The notes under the pieces were generated by a model that saw nothing but the letters and a program-made list of their open reading frames with translations, made no database searches and was not told the DNA's origin. From positions 1 through 52,312 of the forward strand of contig JAJFFD010000036.1 in assembly GCA_021776805.1 (NCBI GenBank): a DNA stretch of 52,312 nt, in the 5' to 3' direction. A program made the position numbers and the translations under genes. This stretch comes from Planctomycetota bacterium. Lineage in GTDB: Bacteria; Planctomycetota; UBA1135; UBA2386. Shown piece after piece: positions 36,301 through 45,005 of the stretch; positions within the stretch are counted from its first letter, which is position 1, and each line of letters begins with the position of its first letter.

Positions 36301-36546
36301 TGCGCCGGTTCCTCTTTCGTGCTTGTAGGTTTTCTCACCATCCGTGCTGCGCACGTACAGAGTGCCGTCACCCTGGGCGGGATTGATGGCAAAGACTGCC
36401 CAGGAACCGTCGCGACTGTAGGCCTGTCCACTCAGGGACTGCCAACTGTCGTAGTCGTCATGGGTCAGTGGCCGCTGCGCGATCAGAGTCGACGCAAAGA
36501 AGGCCAGAAAGAGGACCGCCTGGAGCGGACGATGCATACTGCGCAT
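33361..36546 (-). CDS. exported S9 family prolyl oligopeptidase-like peptidase with RGG-rich inserts
   Basis: 1061 residues. Signal peptide 1-23 (LIA|Q). N-terminal WD40-like propeller to about residue 770, then an alpha/beta hydrolase domain with nucleophile Ser in GHSWGGY (about 861), Asp in NDEDGAVP (about 948) and His in GEPHGLR (about 982). Two low-complexity inserts interrupt the propeller: residues 111-161 (RGG/GRG-rich, with a Gly-rich end) and 201-275 (acidic, RGG-rich, acidic). The family length is usually 650-950, and the inserts explain the excess. The last 30 residues are charged (KKEKKSKAE). It is likely to cleave peptides outside the cytoplasm. Confidence 0.88.
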   Translation of the reverse strand: MRSMHRPLQAVLFLAFFASTLIAQRPLTHDDYDSWQSLSGQAYSRDGSWAVFAINPAQGDGTLYVRSTDGEKTYKHERGTGARFTADGAFLVFRIEPTFADKRAYEWEQASGRGGRGGAGRGAAGRGAGAARGRGRRGRGGRGGGGASGPLMGGTGGGGQGPQAEYAIMNLADGKVEMLEDAVSFQTPDEGHAYLAYLLGDENDDEDADEEGEESEGAARRGRGGRAGRGGRAGRGARGGRAGARRGEGGQGRQRQAAAEGEETEAGEEEEEEKTPDYLKDGKTLVLRDLSSGKETRIEGVTTWGMTRKTGWLFYVQNSKEADNKIQRGLHGMHVATGKSRTLVEGAANFSGFSLDKNENRLAFFSDRRDREAEEANSDLYAWDFKSPRADMLVGTGEAGMDAEHRVATRGGLTFSKDGEVLLFGVEPLPEDELRKVLPSEKVVLDLWHYKDPMLQPMQARQAAQLRNKALRSAYHFQEGRFVTFGKNPQHSASFLTPDGSQVLVTDNTPYAQMVSWDGRYSDYYVVNTLSGKGKRVFKMLGAGAQPSPSGRYLMTFQDETWHCLDLGTGESRNLTGDLDVAFFNELHDTPNTARAHGIVGYTKDEKEVLINDAFDVWKIALDGSGASCITDGYGRAENITLRYVGLDSDAEFIPADEPIMLSAVDQDTVAAGFYTDRVNGMAKPRKLVMKDVSFGRGGRVTKAENADRLFFTMSTFRMQPDLWTSDMEFKNMTKLSSLNPQIKDLRWGTEELVKWHNSDGVELKGVLIKPDNFDPKKKYPMMVYFYERLSQGLHNAGRPSPGTSPSAPWYVSNDYLWFTPDIAYREGYPGESALRCIVSGVQHLIGEGFVDEDAIGAAGHSWGGYQTAYLVTKTDIFAAIESGAPVVNMTSAYGGIRWQTGMSRAFQYEKTQSRIGGSLWEYPLRYLENSPLFSADKVNTPVLMLHNDEDGAVPWYQGIEYFSALRRLGKEVYMFNYVGEPHGLRKRQNMKDWTKRMTQFFDHHLKGKPAPDWMLNGVSYVDREREKIEFNDPEKEPEKKEKKSKAEITTPIGSSNGGNR

Positions 36547-36574
36547 TGGGAGACCTCAGAGTGGGTAAGAGGGA

Positions 36575-36616
36575 CAGGAATCGGGGTGGATCGAGGACTT
36601 GGCCTCGAGATTCCTG
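36575..36616. terminator. long hairpin between monooxygenase and S9 genes
   Basis: CAGGAATC (36575-36582) pairs with GATTCCTG (36609-36616) and TCGAGG (36591-36596) with CCTCGA (36603-36608): a 14-bp stem with an 8-base bulge. It lies in the 123-bp gap after the monooxygenase stop and before the S9 start on the - strand. Terminator or leader structure; no clear U-tract. Confidence 0.45.
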
Positions 36617-36669
36617 GGTGCTCAGGACACCAGCTGACTAAGTATGTTACGGCCATTGAGGGGCCATGA

Positions 36670-36996
36670 CTAAACCCCTCCTTGCTCGCCGAACTCGCGC
36701 TCCTCGTCGATACGGGCAATGCGCAGCCGGTACCAGCGGTACCATTTGCGGTGGCCTAGATCCTGAGCTGCCCGGTGTTCGAGCACTGCTCCCCAGGCGG
36801 CGATGTCTTCCCGAGTCCGCCAGTAGGAGACGGTAATCCCCAGCCCGCTGGGGTCTCGGGCGCTCTCAACCCCCAGAAAGCCCTGCTGCTCCCGAGCCAT
36901 TTCGACCATGCGCTGGGACATGTCTCCGTAACCCTCCTCTTCAGCGAGCTCGCTGCTGAAAATGACGGTCCAGTAAGGGGGCTCGGGTTTCTGCAT
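36670..36996 (-). CDS. antibiotic-biosynthesis-monooxygenase-fold protein
   Basis: 108 residues. The ferredoxin-like dimer fold of the ABM superfamily is visible: PYWTVIFSSELAE (strand 1), MSQRMVEMAREQQGFLGVESARD (helix 1 and strand 2), ITVSYWRTREDIAAWGAVLEHRAAQDLG (strand 3 and helix). Members include heme-degrading and quinone-forming enzymes and many of unknown role. Divergent from the Lhr helicase with about 40 bp between starts; a hairpin lies downstream. Confidence 0.8.
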   Translation of the reverse strand: MQKPEPPYWTVIFSSELAEEEGYGDMSQRMVEMAREQQGFLGVESARDPSGLGITVSYWRTREDIAAWGAVLEHRAAQDLGHRKWYRWYRLRIARIDEEREFGEQGGV

Positions 36997-37036
36997 GCTG
37001 CTGTCGAAGACAGGCGGCAGATCTTACATTCCTGGT

Positions 37037-40000
37037 ATGCCGCTGCGGCACTTCCATCCCACTATCCAGCGCTGGTTCGCAGCCGAACTCGGCGAAGCCA
37101 GCGAACCCCAGCTCCAGGGTTGGCCAAAGATCCGCGCCGGCGATCACAGTTTGATCGCTGCGCCCACGGGTTCGGGCAAGACCCTCGCAGCCTTTCTCAA
37201 TGCCCTCGATTCCCTGCTCAGTCAAGGCAGCGAGTTGGCAGAAGGCTTGCAGGTCTTGTACCTCTCGCCACTCAAGGCTCTCGGCAACGACGTACAAAAG
37301 AACCTGCAGCAACCGCTGGCCCAGCTGCGCGAACTCGATCCGGACCTGCCCGAGATAAGCGTGGCGGTGCGCAGCGGGGATACTTCGCCCAAGGATCGCG
37401 AAGCAATGCGCAAGCATGCGCCGCACATCCTGGTGACCACGCCCGAATCCCTCTACATCCTGCTGAGCAGCGCCGGTGGCCAGAGGATGCTCAGCACAGT
37501 GCGCACGGTGATCGTCGACGAGATCCACGCGCTCGCCCGCGACAAGCGTGGCTCTCACCTGGCTCTGTCACTCGAGCGGCTCGAAGCACTCTCCCCTGGC
37601 TTTCAGCGCATCGGTCTGTCGGCCACTCAGAAACCCATTCAAGAAATAGCCCGGTTCCTCGTCGGTGAAGCGCGCAACTGTGAGATCGTCGACTGCGGTC
37701 ACCTGCGCGAAATCGATCTGCGCATCGAGGTTCCGCAGTCACCACTCGCGGTGGTTTGCTCCGATGAAACCTGGGAACAGATCTACGCGCGTATGGCGGA
37801 TCTCATCCAGGAGCACCGCACGACTCTGGTCTTCGCCAACACCAGGAAGATGACCGAGCGCATCGCTGCCCGGCTCACCGACCAACTCGGGGAGGACAAG
37901 GTGGCCAGCCACCACGGCAGCCTCTCGCGAGAACGCCGACTCGATGCAGAGCAGCGTCTAAAGGCCGGCGAACTGCGCGCCCTCGTCGCCACCGCGTCCC
38001 TCGAGCTCGGCATCGACGTGGGCGAAGTAGACCTGGTCATCCAGGTCGCGACACCAGCCACCATTGCAATCCTCCTGCAACGAGTCGGACGCGCCGGCCA
38101 CGGCAAGGACCGCATTCCCAAGGGCCGGCTCTTTCCGCTAACCATCGACGAACTGGTCTGTTCGGCGGCCCTGCTCATGGCCATCAAACGCCGAGACCTG
38201 GACCGTATCGTCGTTCCCAAGGCGCCCCTGGATATCCTTGCCCAGCAGCTCGTTGCTGTCCTCCTACAACAGGACTGGGATGAAGACGAGCTCTTCGAGC
38301 GCATGCGCCGGGCCTCGCCCTACAGAGATCTCACCCGCGAGGACTTCGACGCTCTGCTCGAACTGCACTCAAAGGGTCGTAGCGCGCTTATCCATCGGGA
38401 CCAGGTTCGCGCTCGCCTACGCGCCACGCGACGGGCGCGCCTGCCGGTGCTCACCGCCGGCGGCGCCATCCCGGATCAGGCCGACTATCGCGTGCTGCTC
38501 GAACCTGAAGGCACCTACATCGGCTCGGTCGACGAGGACTTCGCCATCGAATCGAGCATCGGGGACATCTTCCAGTTGGGCAATGCTTCATGGCGCGTGC
38601 TCAAAGTCGAACCGGGCAAGCTGCGCGTCGCTGACGCCAAGGGTCTGCCACCAAGCCTGCCCTTCTGGTTTGGCGAAGCACCAGCCCGCAGCGTCGAGCT
38701 CAGCACAGCCCTGAGCGAGATCCGCGAAACCGGTCACGACCAGGCAATGATCCGCGAGGAAACCGGCCTGGAGGAAGCTGGCAGCCGACAGATTGCCGAT
38801 TACCTTGCCGCAGGCAAGAAGGCTCTGGGCGCCATTCCCAGTCAGCAGCGCATGATCATCGAGCGCTTCCCCGACGAGAGCGGTGGCAGTCAGCTGGTCC
38901 TGCATGCACCCTTCGGCGGACGCATAAACCGCGCCCTCGGTCTCGCCCTGCGCAAGCGCTTCTGCCGTGGCTTCGGCTTCGAGCTGCAGGCCGCCGCCAA
39001 CGAAGAGGCGGTGGTTCTATCTCTGGGGCCCATGCACTCATTCCCCTTGATGGAGGTCTTCGAGTATCTGCATCCCAACACGGTGGAGAAGGTGCTCAGC
39101 CAGGCCCTCCTCGCCTCGCCCATGTTCGAAACACGTTGGCGATGGAACGTGAGTCGAGCACTCGTGGTGCCGCGCACCCAGGGAGCCCGTCGCCTCCCTG
39201 CCCCCATCCTGCGCATGCGTGCGGACGATGCCCTCGCGGACGCATTCCCTGAGGTGCGGGCCTGTGGCGAGACCCTTCCACCCGGCGACTTGCCCATCCC
39301 CATGGAGCAACCCATCGTGCGACAGACGATTTACGACTGTCTGCACGAGGCCATGGACTTGGACGGCCTCATCCAGGTCTTGCATGGCCTGCGCGATGGC
39401 AGCATCGAGAAGGTCGCCATCGACAGCAGCGAACCTTCGGCCTTCGCCCTTGGCATTCTCAATGCCCAGCCCTACGCCTTCCTCGACGACGCGCCTCTCG
39501 AGGAACGGCGCACCCAGGCGGTGATGAGCCGTCACGCCCTGGACAGCAAGACTGCCGACGAGATTGGCGCTCTCGATCCGGCTGCGGTCGAGCGGGTCAA
39601 GCAGGAGGCATGGCCCGATCCCCGTGATCTAGAGGAGTTGCATGAAGCCTTGCTGTGGATGGGCTACCTGTCCCAGGAAGAAGCCGGCGGAGACGACCTC
39701 AGTGGCGACTGGCGACCATGGCTCGAGGAGCTCCGGCAGCAAGGCCGCGTGCAACTCGTCGAGGATCGCTGGTTTGCAAGCGAAGCCAGCCGCGATCCCA
39801 AGGACGTTCTTCGCGGCCGCATGGAGGCCCTCGGACCAGTGTTCTCCGAGGACCCGCTGTTCTTCGAACTCGAGGCCGAAGGCTGTGTTCTTCGCGCTCG
39901 ACTCGATGGCAAAGAAGCCTGGTGCAACCGTCGCCTCCTGGCACGCATCCACCGCTATACCGTCGATCGCCTGCGTGCCGAGATCGAGCCGGTGAGCGCC

Positions 40001-40927
40001 GCCGACTTCCTACGCTTCCTCGCGCTCTGGCAGCACGCGGACCCGGGCGAAAAGGCTCACGGCCTGACCGGACTCGCCGAAGTCATTCGCCAGCTCTCCG
40101 GCATGGAAGTCCCCGCCCATGCCTGGGAGAGCGAGGTCCTCCCCGCCCGTGTCGATGGCTATCGTCGCGATTGGCTCGACCAACTCACCCTCTCCGGCGA
40201 AGTTGCTTGGGGACGAATCTGGGGCCGCGGCGCCAGCGCCGTGCGCAACACGCCCCTATGCCTTCTGCCCCGCGCCGACCTCATCCCCTGGTCAAGCCTC
40301 CGCGCCGAGGTGGCAGCGCCCGATCTAGGTGCCTCCGCCCGCAAGCTCTTCGATGTCCTCGCGGCGAAGGGCGCCCTCTTCCCAACCGATCTCGAACAAG
40401 CCAGCGGCCTCCTGCCGAGCTTCTTCGAACAAGGCATTGGCGAACTGGTCGCCCGCGGCCTGGCTACTTGCGACTCCTTCGCCGCCCTGCGCCAACTCAT
40501 CGTCGCCCCCAGCAAACGTCGCTCGAATGGACTGCCCTTCGGGGTCGGTCGCTGGAGTCTGCTGCCGGACGCTCGTGACAACAGCACGCAGGTGGACTTC
40601 GTTCTCGACCGACTTCTGGCTCGTTACGGCGTGCTCTTCTCACGCCTTCTCGTTCGTGAAAAGCAGCCACTGCCCTGGCGAGACCTGCTGCGTCGCTGCC
40701 GCGAGCGCGAACTCCGCGGCGATCTTCGCGGTGGCCGTTTCGTGGCACGCTTCTCCGGCGAACAGTTCGCCTTGCCGGAGGCGATCCCGGTTCTGCGCAA
40801 GCTGCGGCGTCGCAAGGAGCCGCTCAGCCTACAACTCAGCGCCGCCGACCCACTCAATCTGCAAGGCATACTCACCCCGGATGGTCGGGTCTCGCCCATG
40901 CACAAGCGCATGGTCGACATCGGCTAA
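37037..40927 (+). CDS. lhr: Lhr-type superfamily 2 helicase
   Basis: 1296 residues from the ATG at 37037; the longer ORF start at 36995 overlaps the opposite gene and adds nonspecific sequence. Motif I APTGSGKT (42-49), motif II DEIH (about 161), motif III SAT, and motif VI QRVGRAGH (about 350). A winged-helix/Lhr-core region follows, then a DEAD_assoc-type part and a C-terminal extension of several hundred residues. Lhr proteins unwind RNA:DNA and DNA:DNA duplexes and act in repair. Nudix starts 11 bp after it. Confidence 0.88.
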   Translation: MPLRHFHPTIQRWFAAELGEASEPQLQGWPKIRAGDHSLIAAPTGSGKTLAAFLNALDSLLSQGSELAEGLQVLYLSPLKALGNDVQKNLQQPLAQLRELDPDLPEISVAVRSGDTSPKDREAMRKHAPHILVTTPESLYILLSSAGGQRMLSTVRTVIVDEIHALARDKRGSHLALSLERLEALSPGFQRIGLSATQKPIQEIARFLVGEARNCEIVDCGHLREIDLRIEVPQSPLAVVCSDETWEQIYARMADLIQEHRTTLVFANTRKMTERIAARLTDQLGEDKVASHHGSLSRERRLDAEQRLKAGELRALVATASLELGIDVGEVDLVIQVATPATIAILLQRVGRAGHGKDRIPKGRLFPLTIDELVCSAALLMAIKRRDLDRIVVPKAPLDILAQQLVAVLLQQDWDEDELFERMRRASPYRDLTREDFDALLELHSKGRSALIHRDQVRARLRATRRARLPVLTAGGAIPDQADYRVLLEPEGTYIGSVDEDFAIESSIGDIFQLGNASWRVLKVEPGKLRVADAKGLPPSLPFWFGEAPARSVELSTALSEIRETGHDQAMIREETGLEEAGSRQIADYLAAGKKALGAIPSQQRMIIERFPDESGGSQLVLHAPFGGRINRALGLALRKRFCRGFGFELQAAANEEAVVLSLGPMHSFPLMEVFEYLHPNTVEKVLSQALLASPMFETRWRWNVSRALVVPRTQGARRLPAPILRMRADDALADAFPEVRACGETLPPGDLPIPMEQPIVRQTIYDCLHEAMDLDGLIQVLHGLRDGSIEKVAIDSSEPSAFALGILNAQPYAFLDDAPLEERRTQAVMSRHALDSKTADEIGALDPAAVERVKQEAWPDPRDLEELHEALLWMGYLSQEEAGGDDLSGDWRPWLEELRQQGRVQLVEDRWFASEASRDPKDVLRGRMEALGPVFSEDPLFFELEAEGCVLRARLDGKEAWCNRRLLARIHRYTVDRLRAEIEPVSAADFLRFLALWQHADPGEKAHGLTGLAEVIRQLSGMEVPAHAWESEVLPARVDGYRRDWLDQLTLSGEVAWGRIWGRGASAVRNTPLCLLPRADLIPWSSLRAEVAAPDLGASARKLFDVLAAKGALFPTDLEQASGLLPSFFEQGIGELVARGLATCDSFAALRQLIVAPSKRRSNGLPFGVGRWSLLPDARDNSTQVDFVLDRLLARYGVLFSRLLVREKQPLPWRDLLRRCRERELRGDLRGGRFVARFSGEQFALPEAIPVLRKLRRRKEPLSLQLSAADPLNLQGILTPDGRVSPMHKRMVDIG

Positions 40928-40938
40928 GTCTCGCCGCC

Positions 40939-41475
40939 ATGAAACCCTTCAGCCGCCTCTCCACCGAAGTGATCGTCGACAACCCCTGGCATCGCTACTG
41001 CCGAGATCGGTACGTGCATCGGGATGGCTCGGAGGGCGACTACTTCTATGTCGACATGCCCGGTTCCTGCGGAATCATCCCGGTCCTGGCGGATGGACGC
41101 ACGGTACTCCTGAAGGTGCAGAGGTACTTGCTAGGCAGCGAGCTTTGGGAGTTCCCCATCGGTGGAATGCAAGCCGGGGAGGATGCCCTCACAGTCGCAA
41201 AGAAGGAACTGGCGGAGGAAGCCGGCTATGCGGCTGCACGTTGGGATGCCTTGGGAAGTTTCGCTCCCTACAAGGGTGTGTCCAACGAGCGCTGCCACTT
41301 CTTTCTGGCGCGTGATCTCAAAGAATGCGGGCAAGAACTGGAGAGCAGCGAGGCCATCGAGGTGCACCTGCTGTCTCTCGCAGAGGCACGGGAGAAGGTC
41401 CTCGGCCAAGAGCTTCCCGACGGGCAGAGCATGGCCGGTTTGATGCTCTTGGAGCGATCGGGCTTGTTGAGCTAG
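40939..41475 (+). CDS. Nudix hydrolase (ADP-ribose pyrophosphatase type)
   Basis: 178 residues. The Nudix box is at 75-97: G-x5-E ends at Glu81, then KE (89-90), EE (93-94) and AGY. The conserved Arg of the REUxEExGU signature is Lys89. An EFPIGG strand precedes the box, as in ADP-ribose pyrophosphatases. It hydrolyses nucleoside-diphosphate derivatives in the cytoplasm. It may be co-transcribed with the Lhr gene (11 bp). Confidence 0.85.
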   Translation: MKPFSRLSTEVIVDNPWHRYCRDRYVHRDGSEGDYFYVDMPGSCGIIPVLADGRTVLLKVQRYLLGSELWEFPIGGMQAGEDALTVAKKELAEEAGYAAARWDALGSFAPYKGVSNERCHFFLARDLKECGQELESSEAIEVHLLSLAEAREKVLGQELPDGQSMAGLMLLERSGLLS

Positions 41476-41565
41476 GGGAGCGATACGCGATTTCGAAACA
41501 GGGGCGAGCCCTGATCAACCCATGGGACTAGCTCCGGCGATCGCAGCCGGCGCTATGCTCTGCGC

Positions 41566-42402
41566 ATGCTCTTCCGAACCTGCGCCCTCACTTCCCTCGC
41601 TCTCCTCCTCGCATCTCCCAACCAGGACCGTGTCGCCCCTGAGAGACTACGCATCCTGGTCACCAACGACGATGGCATCGCCGCCCCTGGACTCCTTGCC
41701 CTCTGCAAAGAGCTCGCGAGCATCGCCGAGGTAACCGTCTGCGCCCCCGACTCCAACCGATCGGGGTCCAGCCAGTCCATCACCATGGGCCAGCGCATGC
41801 AGGTTAGCGAGCGAGACATCGAAGGCGCCGTCCGCGCAGTTGCCGTCAGCGGCACGCCAGCCGACGCAGCTTCCTTCGGAATCCTCGAGCTCAGCGGAGA
41901 GAAGCCATTCGACCTTCTTGTCTCCGGTATCAACCGCGGCGCCAATGTCGGCGACATCTCGCACTACTCGGGAACGGTCGGCGCCGCCATGGAAGCGGTG
42001 TACCGAGGCATCCCCGCGATCGCAGTCTCGCAGGCGCCGCGGGCAGACGAAGAGTTGAGCGCGGCGATCACGCGGCGCTTCATTCTGGAGATGCGCCGAC
42101 AGGCAGCGATTCCCGGGGTGGTCTGGTCGATCAATGTGCCGCGCAAGGTGGAGGGGGACCCTCTCGTGGCCAGGATGGGCGGCTCATACACCCACGTGGC
42201 CAAGTTTCAGAAGATCAGCGGGGAAGGGGAAGGGGAGCCGGAAGTATGGCGCAGCCGGATGGCGCCGCGCAGCAAGGGACCAGAGGGCTGCGACACGGCG
42301 GAGTATCTTGCCGGACGGGTCACCGTGACTCCCCTGGGCTTTGATTGGACGGACGAGCGCGCCCTCAATGCTGCCAGGGGCTGGAAACTCGGCGAGAACT
42401 GA
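41566..42402 (+). CDS. surE: SurE-family nucleotide phosphatase with N-terminal export signal
   Basis: 278 residues. The SurE core starts at about residue 29 (RILVTNDDGI, with metal ligands Asp35 and Asp36), followed by PDSNRSGSSQSIT and SGINRGANVGD (the Asn ligand). SurE usually begins at that strand; here it is preceded by 28 residues with a hydrophobic run (ALTSLALLLAS) that looks like a signal peptide, and no in-frame start codon exists at the core itself, so the extension is real. It would act on nucleotides outside the cytoplasm. Confidence 0.82.
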   Translation: MLFRTCALTSLALLLASPNQDRVAPERLRILVTNDDGIAAPGLLALCKELASIAEVTVCAPDSNRSGSSQSITMGQRMQVSERDIEGAVRAVAVSGTPADAASFGILELSGEKPFDLLVSGINRGANVGDISHYSGTVGAAMEAVYRGIPAIAVSQAPRADEELSAAITRRFILEMRRQAAIPGVVWSINVPRKVEGDPLVARMGGSYTHVAKFQKISGEGEGEPEVWRSRMAPRSKGPEGCDTAEYLAGRVTVTPLGFDWTDERALNAARGWKLGEN

Positions 42403-42513
42403 AGGCCCCTGGGCCCAGCCTGCCGATGAATGAGTGACAGGGCCAGACCCTGACCGAGCACTCAAGGTCCTGATACTCTGCCCGCCCCCAACGCTCGCCC
42501 TCCGGAGCCAAGT

Positions 42514-44301
42514 ATGAAGCATAGCCGATCCGTCTTTCTCCCCCTCTTCAGCAGCGCCCTGCTCTTCAGCCTACCCCTCATGGGGCAGGAGGCAGAGCAG
42601 GAGGAAGCAAAGCAAGTCGAGTCCATCACTCTGCTCAAGTTTGCCGGCTTCTATGCGGATCACCCGGAGATGGGTGGCGACCTGACCAGCATCCTGCTGG
42701 GCGGCGGTGGAACCCCCAAATCCTTCTACGCGACTCTCGAGCGCATCGATGAGTTGGTCGAAAGCGAAGTCGAGCGGGTCGTCCTGGACCTTAGCGGCAG
42801 CTTCTTCTTCAACCAGGTGCAGGTCTCCGAATTGGAACGGAGCATCAACAAGCTGCGCAAGTCGGGAAAGACCTGTTACGCCTACTTGGAGAATGCGGAC
42901 AGTCTCCGCTATCAGATCGCCAGCCTTTGTGACGAAGTCATGCTCGCTGACCTGGGCATGCTGGACTTGCCGGCACCGGCTCTATCGGTGACCTTTCTCA
43001 AGGACGCCCTCGATCTGCTCGGCGTGCAGATGGACGTGGTTCGCTGCGGCGAGTTCAAAGGTGCCGTCGAGCCCTACCTGCTCTCCTCCATGAGCAAGCA
43101 TCTGCGCAAACACTACGAGGACATGCTCGGCAAAATGAACGCAGAGATCGTCGGCCGCATCGCCGCAGGCCGAAACCTGGCAAGCGAGAAAGTGCGCGCC
43201 CTTCAGGCCGAGAGGATGATCACCGCCAAGCACGCCCTGGAGAGTAATCTGGTCGATCGGCTGGTAGCCTGGAACGGAGCCAGAGCCGCCATGAATCAGG
43301 TGCTCGGACACGACGACTTCGAGTTCGATGCGGTTCTCCAGCAGCGGCAACGCCGGCGCAGCGTGAACTTCATGCAGGTCTTCTCCCAACTGCTCAGCCC
43401 AAAGAAGGAAGAGGAGCTGGAGACTGAGACCTTGGTCGTCCTGCACCTGTCCGGTGCCATCGTCGACGGCAACAGTGCACAACCAGGCAGCATCGTCTCC
43501 GGCCCCATGGTTACCACGATTCGTCGACTGGCCAAGGACGAGAAGGTCAAGGGCGTCGTCGTCCGCATCAATTCGCCCGGAGGTTCGGCCACCGCCAGCG
43601 AAGCCATCCTCCTCGCCCTCCAGGATCTCGCATCCAAGAAACCGGTGGCCGTGTCCATGGGCAGCATGGCGGCATCCGGTGGCTACTACGTCACTTGCTT
43701 TGGCGAGACGATCTTCGCGGAGGAAGGCACCCTTACCGGCTCGATCGGAGTTTTCGGCACCAAGCCGAGCATCGGTCCGCTCATGCGACGCATCGGCATC
43801 CACGAGGAGCTCATCGCTCTCGACGAGTCAGCCGGCATGACCAGCCTGACCGAGCCCTGGTCCGATTCTGCCAAGGAGCGCATCCAGGGTTTCATCAACC
43901 AGATCTATGACACCTTTCTCGGACACGTGGCCAGCTCCCGCGATTTGAGCGTCGATCAGGTGAAAGCCATCGCCGGTGGCCGAGTATGGTCCGGCGAGCA
44001 AGCCCTCAAGCGCGGCCTGGTGGATCGCATTGGTGGCCTGAGCGATGCCCTCGAGCTGGTGGCCAAGAAGGCCAAGGTGGGCGACTATGAGGTGAGCCAT
44101 CAGCCACGACCGGGCTCCTTCTTCGATAGCTTCGCCAACGAGCTTCTCAATGTGGAACTACTCCTCCCTGATACCCACAAGCGGCTCATTGCCCGCAAGA
44201 TGGGCCTGGAGCGAAGCCTGGGCCTGCTGATGGCCGAATTGACCGATCGCCGACCCTTCCGCGCCTGGGCGATCCTGCCCGAGACCATCACCCTGCGATA
44301 G
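42514..44301 (+). CDS. sppA: signal peptide peptidase SppA, long form
   Basis: 595 residues, the 67-kDa type with two tandem SppA domains. Signal/anchor about 1-24. The Lys/Ser dyad is split as in E. coli SppA: Lys182 in CGEFKGAVEPY and Ser388 in MAASGGYYV. RINSPGG (351-357) is the oxyanion-hole region. It cleaves remnant signal peptides in the inner membrane from the periplasmic side. The small membrane protein that follows begins 33 bp later. Confidence 0.88.
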   Translation: MKHSRSVFLPLFSSALLFSLPLMGQEAEQEEAKQVESITLLKFAGFYADHPEMGGDLTSILLGGGGTPKSFYATLERIDELVESEVERVVLDLSGSFFFNQVQVSELERSINKLRKSGKTCYAYLENADSLRYQIASLCDEVMLADLGMLDLPAPALSVTFLKDALDLLGVQMDVVRCGEFKGAVEPYLLSSMSKHLRKHYEDMLGKMNAEIVGRIAAGRNLASEKVRALQAERMITAKHALESNLVDRLVAWNGARAAMNQVLGHDDFEFDAVLQQRQRRRSVNFMQVFSQLLSPKKEEELETETLVVLHLSGAIVDGNSAQPGSIVSGPMVTTIRRLAKDEKVKGVVVRINSPGGSATASEAILLALQDLASKKPVAVSMGSMAASGGYYVTCFGETIFAEEGTLTGSIGVFGTKPSIGPLMRRIGIHEELIALDESAGMTSLTEPWSDSAKERIQGFINQIYDTFLGHVASSRDLSVDQVKAIAGGRVWSGEQALKRGLVDRIGGLSDALELVAKKAKVGDYEVSHQPRPGSFFDSFANELLNVELLLPDTHKRLIARKMGLERSLGLLMAELTDRRPFRAWAILPETITLR

Positions 44302-44334
44302 ATTCCGTGCATCCACAGCCGATAAGAAGGGAGC

Positions 44335-44892
44335 ATGGCTGTGGATATAGAGAACCGGGGAATTGCCATCCCTCCGACGCGGGAGGCGGTGCAGGCTGCC
44401 ATGCAGAGCAAGAAGCGGGGGCCGAGCCCAGTGCTCACCCTGCTGGTGTTCTGCGCCATAGGTGGCCTGGGCTTCTTCGTGCTGCCGAAGATCGGGCAGG
44501 TGCAAGAACGCCTGGAGGAAGCACCAGCGCCGGTGACCATCATCGACCCGATCTACGGCGAAACTCGTAAGCACAAGTCGAGCATTCGGCTCTTGGTGAG
44601 CCTGCCTCCCAGCGCAGAGGGGCGAGGCCGGAGCGAGCTCGCCGGAGACCTGATCTTCACCTTTGCCGCGGATCACGAAGACTTCGCCAAGGCCGAAGCG
44701 GCCATTTCCGCCAACTGGGACGCTGGAGCATCGGCAATGCGCGATCTGGTGGGCCAGTTCTCCCGTCGCGAGCACCTGCGCGATAGAGCCAAGATCTTCG
44801 ACGAGATGCGCGCCGCCCTCACCGCGAAGTTCTTCCCCATGGGCAGCGGACGCATTGCCCAGCTGGAATGGCTCGAGCTGAATCTGCAGTAG
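44335..44892 (+). CDS. single-helix membrane protein, possibly FliL-like fold
   Basis: 185 residues. Cytoplasmic residues 1-30, one helix (about 33-52, LTLLVFCAIGGLGFFVLP), then an exported domain of about 130 residues. The end (MRDLVGQF, KIFDEMRAALTAKFF, IAQLEWLELNLQ) has the helix-helix-strand shape of FliL/stomatin-like domains, but there is no other flagellar gene here. It follows SppA by 33 bp. The assignment is tentative. Confidence 0.6.
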   Translation: MAVDIENRGIAIPPTREAVQAAMQSKKRGPSPVLTLLVFCAIGGLGFFVLPKIGQVQERLEEAPAPVTIIDPIYGETRKHKSSIRLLVSLPPSAEGRGRSELAGDLIFTFAADHEDFAKAEAAISANWDAGASAMRDLVGQFSRREHLRDRAKIFDEMRAALTAKFFPMGSGRIAQLEWLELNLQ

Positions 44893-44929
44893 TCCCGGGA
44901 TTTAGCTCCTGAAGACCCTGCTCGGCTCG

Positions 44930-44955
44930 AAAAAAAACGCGGACTGGATTCGCGT
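44930..44955 (-). terminator. intrinsic terminator reading leftwards
   Basis: On the - strand the stem ACGCGAA, loop TCCAG, TCCGCGT is followed by a run of eight T (complement of the A-run 44930-44937). One wobble pair. No - strand gene ends nearby; the nearest upstream - strand gene (mgtC) stops at 45428, on the far side of a + strand gene. Confidence 0.75.
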
Positions 44956-45005
44956 CTTCCTGGTCCAACGGGCCTTTTGCCCTCCAGCCGGATACCCTGT
45001 TGCCC

